Part shown: positions 35,771 to 44,591 of the stretch, in pieces
Position numbering within the stretch: the first letter of the stretch is position 1
How the letters are laid out: every line of letters starts with the position of its first letter
The notes under the pieces: generated by a model
Told to the model about the DNA's origin: nothing
The model's input: the letters and a program-made list of their open reading frames with translations, nothing else
The model's database searches: none
Translations under genes and position numbers: made by a program
Assembly: GCF_000262305.1 (NCBI RefSeq)
Contig: NC_017910.1
Coordinates: 868,001-932,000, forward strand
Origin: Shimwellia blattae DSM 4481 = NBRC 105725
GTDB lineage: Bacteria > Pseudomonadota > Gammaproteobacteria > Enterobacterales > Enterobacteriaceae
Direction of reading: 5' to 3'
Length of the DNA: 64,000 nucleotides

Positions 35771-36035
35771 TTGTTATGCTCCTGTTCACGATGGGTTAAC
35801 AGGATGATATGCATTGCAGTTATCAATAACGAAGTGATTATTTCAGAAAAGAATATGCGCAAACTGATTGGTGCGCGGTGAAACACAGGGGAAAACCGGC
35901 TGCGCGTTTTTTAGCATAAACGGCTACACTTTAGCCGCTGATGGCTGCGGTTATATAAATATCCCTTCACCGTCCGGCCAGATGATTTACCATGAGCGCT
36001 ACTTTCTATTTTCTCGTTTGGTTTACGGATATCTC

Positions 36036-37121
36036 ATGCTTAAGCGTCAATATGCTTCACTTCTTCCAGTCCTGGTGCTGCTCTGTGCCTGTAGCAGCAA
36101 ACCCAAGGCCCCGGCGCAGGAGCCGGTAACCTCAGGAACACCTGGCGGCGGTTTTCTGTTGCAGCCGCAGCACGATGTTTTGCTGCAAAGCGGGGACTTT
36201 GCCAATAACCCTGCGGCAGAAAAATTTATCGACAAAATGGTGGCGGAGCATAATTTTGACCGCCAGCAACTGCATGAAATTCTCTCCCAGGCGAAGCGGC
36301 TGGATTATGTGCTGCGGCTGATGGATCGCCAGGCACCCAGCGGATTACCGCCCAGCGGGCCTAACGGCGCATGGCTGCGCTACCGCAAACAGTTTATTAC
36401 CCCGGATAACGTTCAGAATGGCGTGGTGTTCTGGAACCAGCATCAGGAAGCCCTCAGCCGGGCGCAGCAGATCTACGGCGTACCGCCGGAGATTATTGTC
36501 GGCATTATCGGGGTAGAAACCCGCTGGGGCAGGGTGATGGGGAAAACCCGGATCCTCGACGCCCTGGCGACACTGTCGTTTGCGTACCCGCGCCGGGCGG
36601 CGTATTTCTCCAGCGAGCTGGAAACCTTCCTGCTGATGGCCCGTACCGAAGGGGATGACCCGCTCAACCTGAAAGGCTCCTTCGCCGGGGCCATGGGGTA
36701 TGGCCAGTTTATGCCTTCTTCCTTTAAGCAGTACGCGGTAGATTTTAACGGCGACGGGCACACCAATTTGTGGGATCCGGATGATGCCATCGGCAGCGTG
36801 GCGAATTACTTCAAAGGCCACGGCTGGGTGCCGGGCGATCTGGTCGCGGTGCAGGCCATAGGGCAGGCTCCGGGCATGGATAACGGCTTTAAAACCAAAT
36901 ACAGCGTGAGCGAGCTCGCGGCGGCGGGGCTCTCCCCGATGCAGCCGCTGGGCGACCACGCCCAGGTCAGCTTACTGCGCCTGGATGTGGGCAGCGGTTA
37001 CCAGTACTGGTACGGGCTGCCAAATTTCTACACCATTACCCGTTATAACCACAGTACCCATTACGCGATGGCGGTATGGCAACTGGGGCAGGCGGTGTCG
37101 CAGGCCCGTCAGGGTTTTTAA
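36036..37121 (+). CDS. mltB: Membrane-bound lytic murein transglycosylase B
   Basis: 361 residues from MLKRQYASLLPVLVLLCACSSK: a lipoprotein signal with lipobox LCAC, followed by an SLT_2 domain. The catalytic glutamate is in IIVGIIGVETRWGRVMGKT; GAMGYGQFMPSSFKQYAVDFNGDG and NPYW-like GYQYWYGLPNFYTITRYN are conserved. It cleaves peptidoglycan glycan strands to 1,6-anhydro ends at the outer membrane. The frame extends 56 codons upstream without similarity. Divergent from the sulfate-ester operon. Confidence 0.96.
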   Translation: MLKRQYASLLPVLVLLCACSSKPKAPAQEPVTSGTPGGGFLLQPQHDVLLQSGDFANNPAAEKFIDKMVAEHNFDRQQLHEILSQAKRLDYVLRLMDRQAPSGLPPSGPNGAWLRYRKQFITPDNVQNGVVFWNQHQEALSRAQQIYGVPPEIIVGIIGVETRWGRVMGKTRILDALATLSFAYPRRAAYFSSELETFLLMARTEGDDPLNLKGSFAGAMGYGQFMPSSFKQYAVDFNGDGHTNLWDPDDAIGSVANYFKGHGWVPGDLVAVQAIGQAPGMDNGFKTKYSVSELAAAGLSPMQPLGDHAQVSLLRLDVGSGYQYWYGLPNFYTITRYNHSTHYAMAVWQLGQAVSQARQGF

Positions 37122-37141
37122 GCACACCGGCGCAGATATCC

Positions 37142-37170
37142 GGGCCACCCAGGTGGCCCTTTTCTTTTTG
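37142..37170 (+). terminator. mltB terminator
   Basis: GGGCCACC / GGTGGCCC inverted repeat followed by TTTTCTTTTT, 20 bp after the mltB stop; a standard rho-independent terminator. Confidence 0.8.
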
Positions 37171-37273
37171 GGGGATGCCCCCATATTGAGGTTTCTGGTC
37201 AGTGCGGCCCGGCTCGCAACCCGGTAACATCACGCTTGTCCCGGAACCCCCGGAGATTACAATCGGAGCCATG

Positions 37274-37771
37274 ATGACAGACAGTGAAATGATGCAAATC
37301 AGCGCCGATGTGGGCGCGCGCCTGCTGCGGGCTGGCGCAACGGTGACCACCGCAGAATCATGTACTGGCGGCTGGATTGCCAAAGTGCTGACCGATATTC
37401 CCGGCAGCTCGGCGTGGTTTGAACGCGGGTTTGTGACCTACAGCAATGAGGCGAAGTCTGCCATGGTCGGTGTCAGCCCCGGTACGCTGGATTCCCGGGG
37501 GGCAGTAAGCGAGCCCGTAGTGTGCGAGATGGCCCGGGGGGCATTGCATGAAGCCGGTGCCAGTTACGCGGTGGCGGTGAGCGGGATAGCCGGGCCAGAC
37601 GGCGGCAGCCCGGAAAAGCCGGTAGGCACCGTGTGGTTTGGCTTTGCCAGCGCCGCTGGCGCGCTGGAGGCCCGGCTACAGCATTTTCACGGGGATCGCG
37701 ACGCGGTGCGCCGCCAGTCGGTGGCTTATGCGCTGCTTACCCTGCGGGAACTATTTCTACAAAATACTTGA
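37274..37771 (+). CDS. pncC: Nicotinamide-nucleotide amidase
   Basis: 165 residues from MTDSEMMQISADVGARL, the E. coli PncC length. It converts nicotinamide mononucleotide to nicotinate mononucleotide in NAD recycling. The CinA-C motifs TTAESCTGGWIAKVLTDIPGSS, RGFVTYSNEAK and ISGIAGPDGGSPEKPVGTVWF are present. An adjacent upstream ATG is possible. Directly precedes recA, as in E. coli. Confidence 0.95.
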   Translation: MTDSEMMQISADVGARLLRAGATVTTAESCTGGWIAKVLTDIPGSSAWFERGFVTYSNEAKSAMVGVSPGTLDSRGAVSEPVVCEMARGALHEAGASYAVAVSGIAGPDGGSPEKPVGTVWFGFASAAGALEARLQHFHGDRDAVRRQSVAYALLTLRELFLQNT

Positions 37772-37795
37772 TACTGTACGCTTGTACAGTATAAT
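37768..37795 (+). promoter_or_regulatory. recA promoter with LexA box
   Basis: LexA box CTGTACGCTTGTACAG (37774-37789) fits CTGT-N8-ACAG and lies exactly between -35 TTGATA (37768-37773) and -10 TATAAT (37790-37795), spacing 16. LexA binding would block polymerase until SOS induction. Confidence 0.93.
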
Positions 37796-37864
37796 CACGG
37801 CATCACATCGACATTAGCGACGCAGTGCAGCGCCAGGCGCTTCACCTGCATGACGGGAGTAAAA

Positions 37865-38929
37865 ATGGCTATCGACGAAAACAAACAGAAGGCGTTAGCG
37901 GCAGCACTTGGCCAGATTGAAAAGCAATTTGGTAAAGGCTCCATCATGCGTCTGGGTGAAGACCGTACCATGGACGTAGAAACCATTTCTACCGGGTCGC
38001 TGTCTCTGGATATTGCGCTGGGTGCCGGTGGCTTGCCAATGGGCCGTATCGTTGAGATCTACGGGCCGGAGTCTTCCGGTAAAACCACGCTGACATTACA
38101 GGTCATTGGTGCCGCTCAGCGTGAAGGCAAAACCTGTGCGTTTATTGACGCGGAGCACGCGCTGGATCCGGTTTACGCCCGTAAGCTGGGGGTTGATATC
38201 GACAATCTGCTGTGCTCCCAGCCGGACACAGGCGAGCAGGCGCTGGAAATTTGTGACGCGCTGGCGCGCTCTGGCGCGGTTGACGTTATCGTGGTCGACT
38301 CGGTTGCGGCGCTGACACCAAAAGCGGAAATTGAAGGCGAAATCGGCGACTCCCACATGGGGCTGGCGGCCCGTATGATGAGCCAGGCCATGCGTAAGCT
38401 GGCGGGTAACCTGAAGCAGTCCAATACATTACTTATCTTCATTAACCAGATTCGTATGAAGATTGGCGTTATGTTTGGTAACCCGGAAACCACCACCGGT
38501 GGTAATGCGCTGAAATTCTACGCCTCCGTTCGTCTGGATATCCGCCGTATTGGCGCGGTAAAAGAGGGCGATAATGTGGTGGGCAGTGAAACCCGCGTCA
38601 AAGTGGTGAAAAACAAAATTGCCGCGCCGTTTAAACAGGCTGAATTCCAGATAATGTACGGCGAAGGGATCAACTTCTACGGTGAGCTGGTTGATCTGGG
38701 CGTGAAGCACAAGCTGATTGAAAAAGCCGGTGCGTGGTACAGCTATAACGGTGAGAAGATTGGTCAGGGCAAGGCGAACGCCAGCAACTTCCTGAAAGAG
38801 AACAAACCGATGGCGACCGAGATCGAGAAAAAACTGCGCGAAATGCTGCTGCATAATCAGGACAGTACGCCAGATTTTCAGGTTGATGCCTACAGTGAAA
38901 ACGCGCCTGAGTCTGACGAAAACTTCTGA
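37865..38929 (+). CDS. recA: Recombinase RecA
   Basis: 354 residues from MAIDENKQKALAAALGQIEKQF. Forms filaments on single-stranded DNA, catalyses strand exchange and stimulates LexA self-cleavage. Walker A GPESSGKTTLTLQ, Walker B VIVVDSVAAL, the L2 loop region (FGNPETTTGGNALKFYAS) and an acidic tail (SENAPESDENF) are intact. Preceded by the LexA-regulated promoter and followed by a hairpin and recX. Confidence 0.99.
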   Translation: MAIDENKQKALAAALGQIEKQFGKGSIMRLGEDRTMDVETISTGSLSLDIALGAGGLPMGRIVEIYGPESSGKTTLTLQVIGAAQREGKTCAFIDAEHALDPVYARKLGVDIDNLLCSQPDTGEQALEICDALARSGAVDVIVVDSVAALTPKAEIEGEIGDSHMGLAARMMSQAMRKLAGNLKQSNTLLIFINQIRMKIGVMFGNPETTTGGNALKFYASVRLDIRRIGAVKEGDNVVGSETRVKVVKNKIAAPFKQAEFQIMYGEGINFYGELVDLGVKHKLIEKAGAWYSYNGEKIGQGKANASNFLKENKPMATEIEKKLREMLLHNQDSTPDFQVDAYSENAPESDENF

Positions 38930-38969
38930 GTTTTCTGAGTAAGCGCGAGTGATTCACCCGTAACCAACA

Positions 38970-38990
38970 AGGGCTGCATAATGCGGCCCT
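38970..38990 (+). terminator. Hairpin between recA and recX
   Basis: AGGGCTGCAT / ATGCGGCCCT inverted repeat (one wobble position) followed by TTGTCTTTT. In E. coli the recA terminator lets a fraction of transcripts read into recX, and the arrangement is the same here. Confidence 0.65.
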
Positions 38991-39054
38991 TTGTCTTTTA
39001 CGGCTACAGACCGCGGGGCACCCCGTATTCTGACCGGTGATACAGGATAAACTG

Positions 39055-39549
39055 ATGGACGATACCTCCTCTTCACTCCGCAGCGGGCGGGCCCGGCTGA
39101 TGGACAAAGCCACCCGCATTCTGGCAATGCGTGACCACAGCGAACAGGAACTGCGCCGCAAACTGCAACAGCCGCCGCGCATCCCGGGTAATACACCGCC
39201 GCCGGAATACAGCGCGGAGGATCTCGATGGGGTTATCCAGTGGTGCTATGAACACGGCTGGCTGGATGATGCCCGCTTTGCCGGGCGCTTTATCGCCAGC
39301 CGGGCCCGTAAAGGCTACGGGCCACAGCGGGTGCGCCAGGAGCTGCAGCAAAAAGGGATTGATCGCCACCAGTGCGATGAAGCACTACAAAACTGCGATA
39401 TTGACTGGGAAAACCAGGCCCGGGAGCTGGCCGGGCGAAAATTTGGCACGCCGCTTCCCACCGGATTTGTGGAGAAAGTCAAAGTGCAGCGCTATTTGCA
39501 GTACCGGGGATTTTACCAGGAAGATATTCAGGCCCTGTGGCGGGGTTAA
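39055..39549 (+). CDS. recX: RecA regulatory protein RecX
   Basis: 164 residues from MDDTSSSLRSGRARLMDK, with AGGA eight bases upstream; a GTG six codons earlier is the alternative. RecX caps RecA filaments and limits its activity. RILAMRDHSEQELRRKL and GYGPQRVRQELQQKGID are the tandem three-helix repeats, ending VKVQRYLQYRGFYQEDI. Downstream of recA as usual. Confidence 0.94.
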   Translation: MDDTSSSLRSGRARLMDKATRILAMRDHSEQELRRKLQQPPRIPGNTPPPEYSAEDLDGVIQWCYEHGWLDDARFAGRFIASRARKGYGPQRVRQELQQKGIDRHQCDEALQNCDIDWENQARELAGRKFGTPLPTGFVEKVKVQRYLQYRGFYQEDIQALWRG

Positions 39550-39749
39550 GCCATAATCACCACCTTGTAACGCTGTTCCGGGTGGCAAGTTAATGAAATT
39601 TTACCAGCTTAATGCATCCGGCGTTTTACTTCCCCGGTCAGAAAACTTATCTTATTCACCACGTTTTACCCGATAAGCCAGACAACAGACGGCAATCTGT
39701 TTATGATGTCTGGTTTACACCATATCGTTAGCTTGATTTCAGGATAATT

Positions 39750-42377
39750 ATGAGCAAGAGCACCGCTGAGATCCGTCAGGCGTTTCTCGATTTTTTCCAC
39801 AGTAAGGGGCATCAGGTCGTTTCCAGTAGCTCACTGGTTCCGAATAACGACCCGACGTTACTGTTTACCAATGCCGGGATGAACCAGTTCAAAGATGTTT
39901 TCCTCGGCCTGGACAAACGTAGTTACTCCCGCGCCACCACGTCACAGCGCTGTGTACGTGCCGGGGGTAAACATAATGACCTGGAAAACGTCGGTTACAC
40001 CGCACGCCATCACACCTTCTTCGAAATGCTGGGTAACTTCAGCTTCGGGGACTATTTCAAACACGACGCGATCAACTTCGCCTGGGAACTGCTCACCGGT
40101 GCCCAGTGGTTTAACCTGCCAAAAGACAGACTGTGGGTGACCGTTTACGAGACCGATGACGAAGCATTCGACATCTGGGCTAATGAAGTTGGTATACCGC
40201 GCGAGCGCATTATTCGCATTGGCGATAATAAAGGTGCGCCTTACGCCTCGGATAACTTCTGGCAGATGGGCGACACCGGTCCGTGCGGCCCGTGCACCGA
40301 AATTTTCTATGATCACGGCGACCATATCTGGGGCGGCCCTCCGGGAAGCGCTGAAGAAGACGGCGACCGCTATATCGAGATCTGGAACATCGTCTTCATG
40401 CAGTTTAACCGTCAGTCCGACGGTACAATGCTGCCGCTGCCGAAACCGTCCGTTGATACCGGCATGGGGCTGGAGCGTATCGCTGCTGTTCTGCAGCACG
40501 TGAACTCCAACTACGATATTGACCTGTTCCGCATTCTTATCAAAGCGGTTGCCGATGTCACCGGGGCTCAGGATCTGTCCAGCAAATCGCTGCGGGTTAT
40601 CGCGGACCATATCCGCTCCTGTGCCTTCCTGATTGCCGACGGGGTGTTGCCGTCTAACGAAAACCGCGGTTATGTGCTGCGCCGTATTATCCGCCGCGCA
40701 GTGCGCCACGGGAATATGCTGGGCGCCAAAGACACCTTCTTCTACAAGCTGGTTGGGCCGCTGATTGATGTGATGGGCTCTGCCGGTGATGACCTGAAAC
40801 GCCAGCAGGAAATGGTCGAGCAGGTACTGAAAACCGAAGAAGAGCAGTTTGCCCGTACTCTGGAGCGCGGTCTGGCGCTGCTGGACGACGAGCTGACCCA
40901 GCTGAAAGGGGATACCCTGGACGGCGAAACCGCTTTCCGCCTGTACGATACCTACGGCTTCCCGCTGGATCTGACGGCGGACGTCTGCCGCGAGCGTAAT
41001 ATCAAAGTGGACGAAGCCGGTTTCAACGCCGCCATGGAAACCCAGCGCCGTCGCGCCCGTGAATCCAGCGGCTTTGGTACTGACTACAACAGCATGATCC
41101 GTGTGGACACCGCCTCTGAATTTAAAGGCTATGACACCCTGGATCTGAACGGGACCATTACGGCGCTGTTCGTGGACGGGAAATCTGTTGACCAGGTGAA
41201 CCCGGGCCAGGAAGCGGTCGTGGTTCTGGACAAGACACCGTTCTATGCGGAGTCTGGCGGCCAGGTGGGCGACAAGGGCGAGCTGAAAGCCGCCTCTGGC
41301 ACCTTCCAGGTGACAGATACCCAGAAGTATGGCCAGGCTATTGGCCACCAGGGGACACTGAGCCACGGTGTTCTGACCGTGGGTGACCGGGTTGAAGCGC
41401 AGGTTGATGAAGCGCGACGCGCCCGTATTCGTCTTAACCACTCCGCTACGCACTTAATGCACGCGGCGCTGCGCCAGGTTCTGGGCACGCACGTGGCGCA
41501 GAAAGGCTCGCTGGTTAATGACAAGGCGCTGCGTTTTGACTTCTCCCACTTTGAAGGGATGAAGGCTGAAGAGATCCGCGCGGTAGAAGACCTGGTCAAC
41601 GCCCAGATCCGTCGTAACCTGCCTGTCGAGACCAACATCATGGATCTCGAAGAGGCGAAAGCGAAAGGTGCTATGGCGCTGTTCGGCGAGAAGTATGACG
41701 ATCACGTGCGGGTGCTGAGCATGGGGGATTTCTCCACCGAGCTGTGTGGTGGTACTCATGCCAGCCGTACCGGTGACATTGGACTGTTCCATATTGTTGC
41801 TGAGTCCGGCACTGCTGCCGGGGTGCGCCGTATTGAAGCCGTTACCGGTGAAGGGGCGATTGCTGCGGTTCATGCCCAGAGCGATCAATTGCAGGATATT
41901 GCCCAGTTACTGAAAGGCGACAGCCATAACCTGGGCGAGAAAGTGCGTGCAGCGCTGGATCGTACCCGTCAGCTGGAAAAAGAACTGCAACAGCTTAAAG
42001 CACAGCAGGCCTCTCAGGAGAGCGCCAGCCTGTCCAGTAAAGCGGTTGATGTGAAAGGCGTTAAGCTGCTGGTCAGTGAGCTGAGTAATGTTGAGCCGAA
42101 AATGCTGCGCACGATGGTTGACGATCTGAAGAACCAGCTGGGCTCCACGGTGATTGTGCTGGCGACGGTAGTTGACGGTAAAGTGTCGCTGATTGCCGGT
42201 GTGTCTGGCGATCTGACTGGCCGTGTGAAGGCCGGTGAGCTTATCGGTATGGTTGCTCAGCAGGTCGGCGGTAAGGGCGGTGGCCGCCCGGATATGGCCC
42301 AGGCCGGGGGGACGGATGCACAAGCCCTACCTGCGGCGCTGGCCAGTGTAGAAAGCTGGGTTGCCGGTAAACTGTAA
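39750..42377 (+). CDS. alaS: Alanine--tRNA ligase
   Basis: 875 residues (E. coli 876). Catalytic domain with FLDFFHSKGHQVVSSSSLVPNNDPTLLFTNAGM and GDTGPCGPCTEIFYD. Editing domain with zinc-type motif NHSATHLMHAALRQVLG and the CGGTH cysteine-histidine pair, then the C-terminal oligomerisation region ending GKGGGRPDMAQAGG. A ~200-bp leader precedes it and a strong hairpin follows. Confidence 0.99.
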   Translation: MSKSTAEIRQAFLDFFHSKGHQVVSSSSLVPNNDPTLLFTNAGMNQFKDVFLGLDKRSYSRATTSQRCVRAGGKHNDLENVGYTARHHTFFEMLGNFSFGDYFKHDAINFAWELLTGAQWFNLPKDRLWVTVYETDDEAFDIWANEVGIPRERIIRIGDNKGAPYASDNFWQMGDTGPCGPCTEIFYDHGDHIWGGPPGSAEEDGDRYIEIWNIVFMQFNRQSDGTMLPLPKPSVDTGMGLERIAAVLQHVNSNYDIDLFRILIKAVADVTGAQDLSSKSLRVIADHIRSCAFLIADGVLPSNENRGYVLRRIIRRAVRHGNMLGAKDTFFYKLVGPLIDVMGSAGDDLKRQQEMVEQVLKTEEEQFARTLERGLALLDDELTQLKGDTLDGETAFRLYDTYGFPLDLTADVCRERNIKVDEAGFNAAMETQRRRARESSGFGTDYNSMIRVDTASEFKGYDTLDLNGTITALFVDGKSVDQVNPGQEAVVVLDKTPFYAESGGQVGDKGELKAASGTFQVTDTQKYGQAIGHQGTLSHGVLTVGDRVEAQVDEARRARIRLNHSATHLMHAALRQVLGTHVAQKGSLVNDKALRFDFSHFEGMKAEEIRAVEDLVNAQIRRNLPVETNIMDLEEAKAKGAMALFGEKYDDHVRVLSMGDFSTELCGGTHASRTGDIGLFHIVAESGTAAGVRRIEAVTGEGAIAAVHAQSDQLQDIAQLLKGDSHNLGEKVRAALDRTRQLEKELQQLKAQQASQESASLSSKAVDVKGVKLLVSELSNVEPKMLRTMVDDLKNQLGSTVIVLATVVDGKVSLIAGVSGDLTGRVKAGELIGMVAQQVGGKGGGRPDMAQAGGTDAQALPAALASVESWVAGKL

Positions 42378-42397
42378 TTAAAAATATAAGCGTATCA

Positions 42398-42426
42398 GAC
42401 ACCATGGCCCACAAGGCCATGGTGTC
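42398..42426 (+). terminator. alaS terminator hairpin
   Basis: Perfect 12-bp stem GACACCATGGCC / GGCCATGGTGTC with a CACAA loop, then TTGTTAT, 20 bp after the alaS stop. Confidence 0.75.
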
Positions 42427-42618
42427 TTGTTATAACGCACTTTTGACAATGATAAAGTCAGGTTATCTTGTGTATATCGGCTAAACTTAGGTATAACAGC
42501 GAGTGGCGTAGCGTCAGGAAGCATGATATGTGTTTGGCAGCGCTCACGTTATGGCGTTATATGATGGATATGCCGGGATATAAAGGCCCGACTCTTTCAA
42601 TCTTTCAAGGAGCAAAGA

Positions 42619-42804
42619 ATGCTGATTCTGACTCGTCGAGTTGGTGAGACCCTCATGATTGGTGATGAGGTGACGGTGACAGTGCTGGGAGTTAAGGGCA
42701 ACCAGGTGCGTATTGGTGTTAACGCCCCCAAAGAGGTGTCTGTGCACCGCGAAGAGATCTACCAGCGTATCCAGGCTGAAAAGTCACAACAGACCAACTA
42801 CTAG
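42619..42804 (+). CDS. csrA: Carbon storage regulator CsrA
   Basis: 61 residues, matching E. coli: MLILTRRVGETLMIGDEVTVTVLGVKGNQVRIGVNAP, then EVSVHREEIYQRI. A dimeric RNA-binding protein that recognises GGA motifs and controls translation and stability of carbon, motility and biofilm mRNAs. The ribosome site AAGGAGCAAAG contains GGA, consistent with self-repression. It has its own upstream gap of 240 bp and a terminator after it. Confidence 0.99.
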   Translation: MLILTRRVGETLMIGDEVTVTVLGVKGNQVRIGVNAPKEVSVHREEIYQRIQAEKSQQTNY

Positions 42805-42811
42805 TATTCTG

Positions 42812-42838
42812 AACGTCTCGCCTGTGCGAGACGTTTTT
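42812..42838 (+). terminator. csrA terminator
   Basis: AACGTCTCGC / GCGAGACGTT stem, CTGT loop, then TTT; a typical rho-independent terminator seven bases after the csrA stop. Confidence 0.85.
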
Positions 42839-43058
42839 GCTTCTGCCCCCCGTATTTTTCTTCCTCTCCTTAATTTCTGAATTTCTGACGGCTATTTTCT
42901 GTTGCTGGTGCTGTTTTTTCGCTGCCGGGTGAATATTGCTGCGCTCTGTTTTACGGGGGCAGGCAGGGCGTATTTGGCTAAAAAATCGTGTTTTTGCTGT
43001 GATTTCAGGCTGATTGTTTGCGAAGTGTGCAATTGATTTTATGTGTCGGAAAAAGTGT

Positions 43059-43086
43059 TTGACTTATAAGTCCCAGAAAGTAATAT
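43059..43086 (+). promoter_or_regulatory. Promoter of the Ser/Arg tRNA cluster
   Basis: -35 TTGACT (43059-43064) and -10 TAATAT (43081-43086), 16-bp spacing, followed by a G+C-rich GCGCCACGC discriminator, as expected for stringently controlled stable-RNA promoters. Lies ~64 bp before the tRNA-Ser. The ~220 bp between csrA and this promoter show no gene. Confidence 0.7.
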
Positions 43087-43149
43087 GTGCGCCACGCAGT
43101 GCCGATGAGCAGAAACAAGTTCTTCCGGTACAACTCGTAAGAGGCGTGT

Positions 43150-43242
43150 GGTGAGGTGGCCGAGAGGCTGAAGGCGCTCCCCTGCTAAGGGAGTATGCGG
43201 TCAAAAGCTGCATCCGGGGTTCGAATCCCCGCCTCACCGCCA
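43150..43242 (+). tRNA. tRNA-Ser (anticodon GCU)
   Basis: 93 nt including encoded CCA, matching E. coli serV. Long variable arm, anticodon GCT at 43184-43186, T-loop GTTCGAATCC. First gene of the cluster; decodes AGC/AGU. Confidence 0.97.
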
Positions 43243-43246
43243 TTTT

Positions 43247-43323
43247 GCATCCATAGCTCAGCTGGATAGAGTACTCGGCTACGAACCGAGCGGTCGGAGG
43301 TTCGAATCCTCCTGGATGCACCA
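43247..43323 (+). tRNA. tRNA-Arg (anticodon ACG), copy 1
   Basis: 77 nt including CCA: acceptor GCATCCA pairs with TGGATGC; anticodon ACG (read ICG after A34 deamination by TadA). Starts four bases after tRNA-Ser and is identical to the later copies. Confidence 0.97.
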
Positions 43324-43379
43324 TTTTCTCCCACATGGTCAGTGATGACGGTGTGCCAGAAACAAAGCAGTATCCTGAT

Positions 43380-43456
43380 GCATCCATAGCTCAGCTGGAT
43401 AGAGTACTCGGCTACGAACCGAGCGGTCGGAGGTTCGAATCCTCCTGGATGCACCA
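43380..43456 (+). tRNA. tRNA-Arg (anticodon ACG), copy 2
   Basis: 77 nt, identical to copy 1. The following spacer (TCTTTTCCCGGGTTTTAG...) recurs in altered form before copy 4, showing that the tRNA plus spacer was the duplicated unit. Confidence 0.97.
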
Positions 43457-43503
43457 TCTTTTCCCGGGTTTTAGAAACTCAGGAATCAAAGCAGTATCCC
43501 GAT

Positions 43504-43580
43504 GCATCCATAGCTCAGCTGGATAGAGTACTCGGCTACGAACCGAGCGGTCGGAGGTTCGAATCCTCCTGGATGCACCA
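43504..43580 (+). tRNA. tRNA-Arg (anticodon ACG), copy 3
   Basis: 77 nt, identical to the other copies. Followed by a longer, different spacer of 179 bp that contains the orphan tRNA 3' end. Confidence 0.97.
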
Positions 43581-43695
43581 TATTCTCCTTATCTTTTCGC
43601 GAATGCGAGGGTAGCAGAGCCTGAGAAAGTTACAGCAGGCACTAAGGAGGATAACGTTGCGTAAGCAACGGCCCGAAGGGCGAACACGGTGAGTC

Positions 43696-43713
43696 ATCCT
43701 CCTGGATGCACCA
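43696..43713 (+). other. Orphan tRNA-Arg 3' end in the tRNA spacer
   Basis: 18 nt (ATCCTCCTGGATGCACCA) identical to the 3' end of the adjacent tRNA-Arg genes, including the acceptor strand and CCA but with no 5' part. It is preceded by ~110 bp of unique sequence with short stem-loops (CGTTGCGTAAGCAACG, GCCCGAAGGGC) and followed by the same spacer as copy 2. Probably a remnant of a fifth copy or a repeat that recombined with tRNA ends. Confidence 0.75.
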
Positions 43714-43759
43714 TCTTTTCCCTGGTTTTAAAAACCAGGAATCAAAGCAGTATCCTGAT

Positions 43760-43836
43760 GCATCCATAGCTCAGCTGGATAGAGTACTCGGCTACGAACC
43801 GAGCGGTCGGAGGTTCGAATCCTCCTGGATGCACCA
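43760..43836 (+). tRNA. tRNA-Arg (anticodon ACG), copy 4
   Basis: 77 nt, identical to copies 1-3; last tRNA in the array. The 188 bp after it, before yqaB, show no gene. Confidence 0.97.
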
Positions 43837-44024
43837 TTCTCTCCTGATTCTTATTTTCCCTTTCGTTGTTTATTTATCCCCTTATTTTCCAGTGCCTTTG
43901 CATCACAATTGTGCTGTTTACCGGTAATCTTTATCACTGACGTAACTAACCTTCTGGCAAGTCGCGACATCGCCCACGCATTACGCTAAAGTAACTGCCA
44001 TCTGAATACGGGGGTGGTGAAGAG

Positions 44025-44591
44025 ATGTATGATCGTTATGCCGGGCTGATTTTTGATATGGACGGCACCATACTGGATACAGAGCCCACGCATCAGGCTG
44101 CATGGCAGGCGGTATTGTCCCGCTATGGTATGCACATTGATATGCAGTCTATGACGGCGCTGAATGGCTCCACCACCCGGCGTATCGCTCAGCTTATTAT
44201 TGAGGCCAACCAGGCCGATATGGACGCAGACCAGCTAACCCGGGAGAAGACCGCACTGGTAAAAACCATGTTGCTGGATACGGTCCGGCCGCTGCCGTTA
44301 ATTGATGTGGTAAAATCCTGGCACGGCCGCCGCCCGATGGCGGTAGGCACCGGGAGCGAGAGCGCGCTGGTCGAGGCGCTGCTCAGCCACCTTAATCTGC
44401 GCCGCTATTTCACGGCCGTGGTCACCGCTGATGATGTTCAGCACCACAAACCCGCCCCCGATACGTTTTTACTTTGCGCCAGACTGATGGGTGTTGATGC
44501 GCGAAAATGTCTGGTCTTTGAAGATGCGGATTTTGGCCTTGAGGCCGCGCGTCTGGCGGGGATGGACGCGGTGGATGTGCGCAAACAGTGA
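44025..44591 (+). CDS. yqaB: HAD-family sugar phosphatase YqaB (fructose-1-phosphatase-like)
   Basis: 188 residues. HAD motif I IFDMDGTILDTEP at the N-terminus, motif II VGTGSES, motif III lysine in HHKPAPDTFL and motif IV VFEDADFGLEAA. E. coli YqaB hydrolyses fructose-1-phosphate and related sugar phosphates. Its stop overlaps the yqaA GTG start (GTGA), so the two are coupled. Confidence 0.94.
   Translation: MYDRYAGLIFDMDGTILDTEPTHQAAWQAVLSRYGMHIDMQSMTALNGSTTRRIAQLIIEANQADMDADQLTREKTALVKTMLLDTVRPLPLIDVVKSWHGRRPMAVGTGSESALVEALLSHLNLRRYFTAVVTADDVQHHKPAPDTFLLCARLMGVDARKCLVFEDADFGLEAARLAGMDAVDVRKQ

Noticed and set aside
35868..36035. N-terminal extension of mltB by 56 codons
   Set aside because: It would put the lipoprotein signal inside the protein; the ATG at 36036 gives a correct lipobox signal.
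39942..41453. 503-codon open frame opposite alaS
   Set aside because: It lies entirely antisense to a full-length, well-conserved alaS and its product resembles no family; long antisense frames are common in G+C-rich genes.
43581..43759. Fifth complete tRNA gene
   Set aside because: Only the 18-nt 3' end matches; no D-arm, anticodon arm or 5' acceptor strand can be found upstream.
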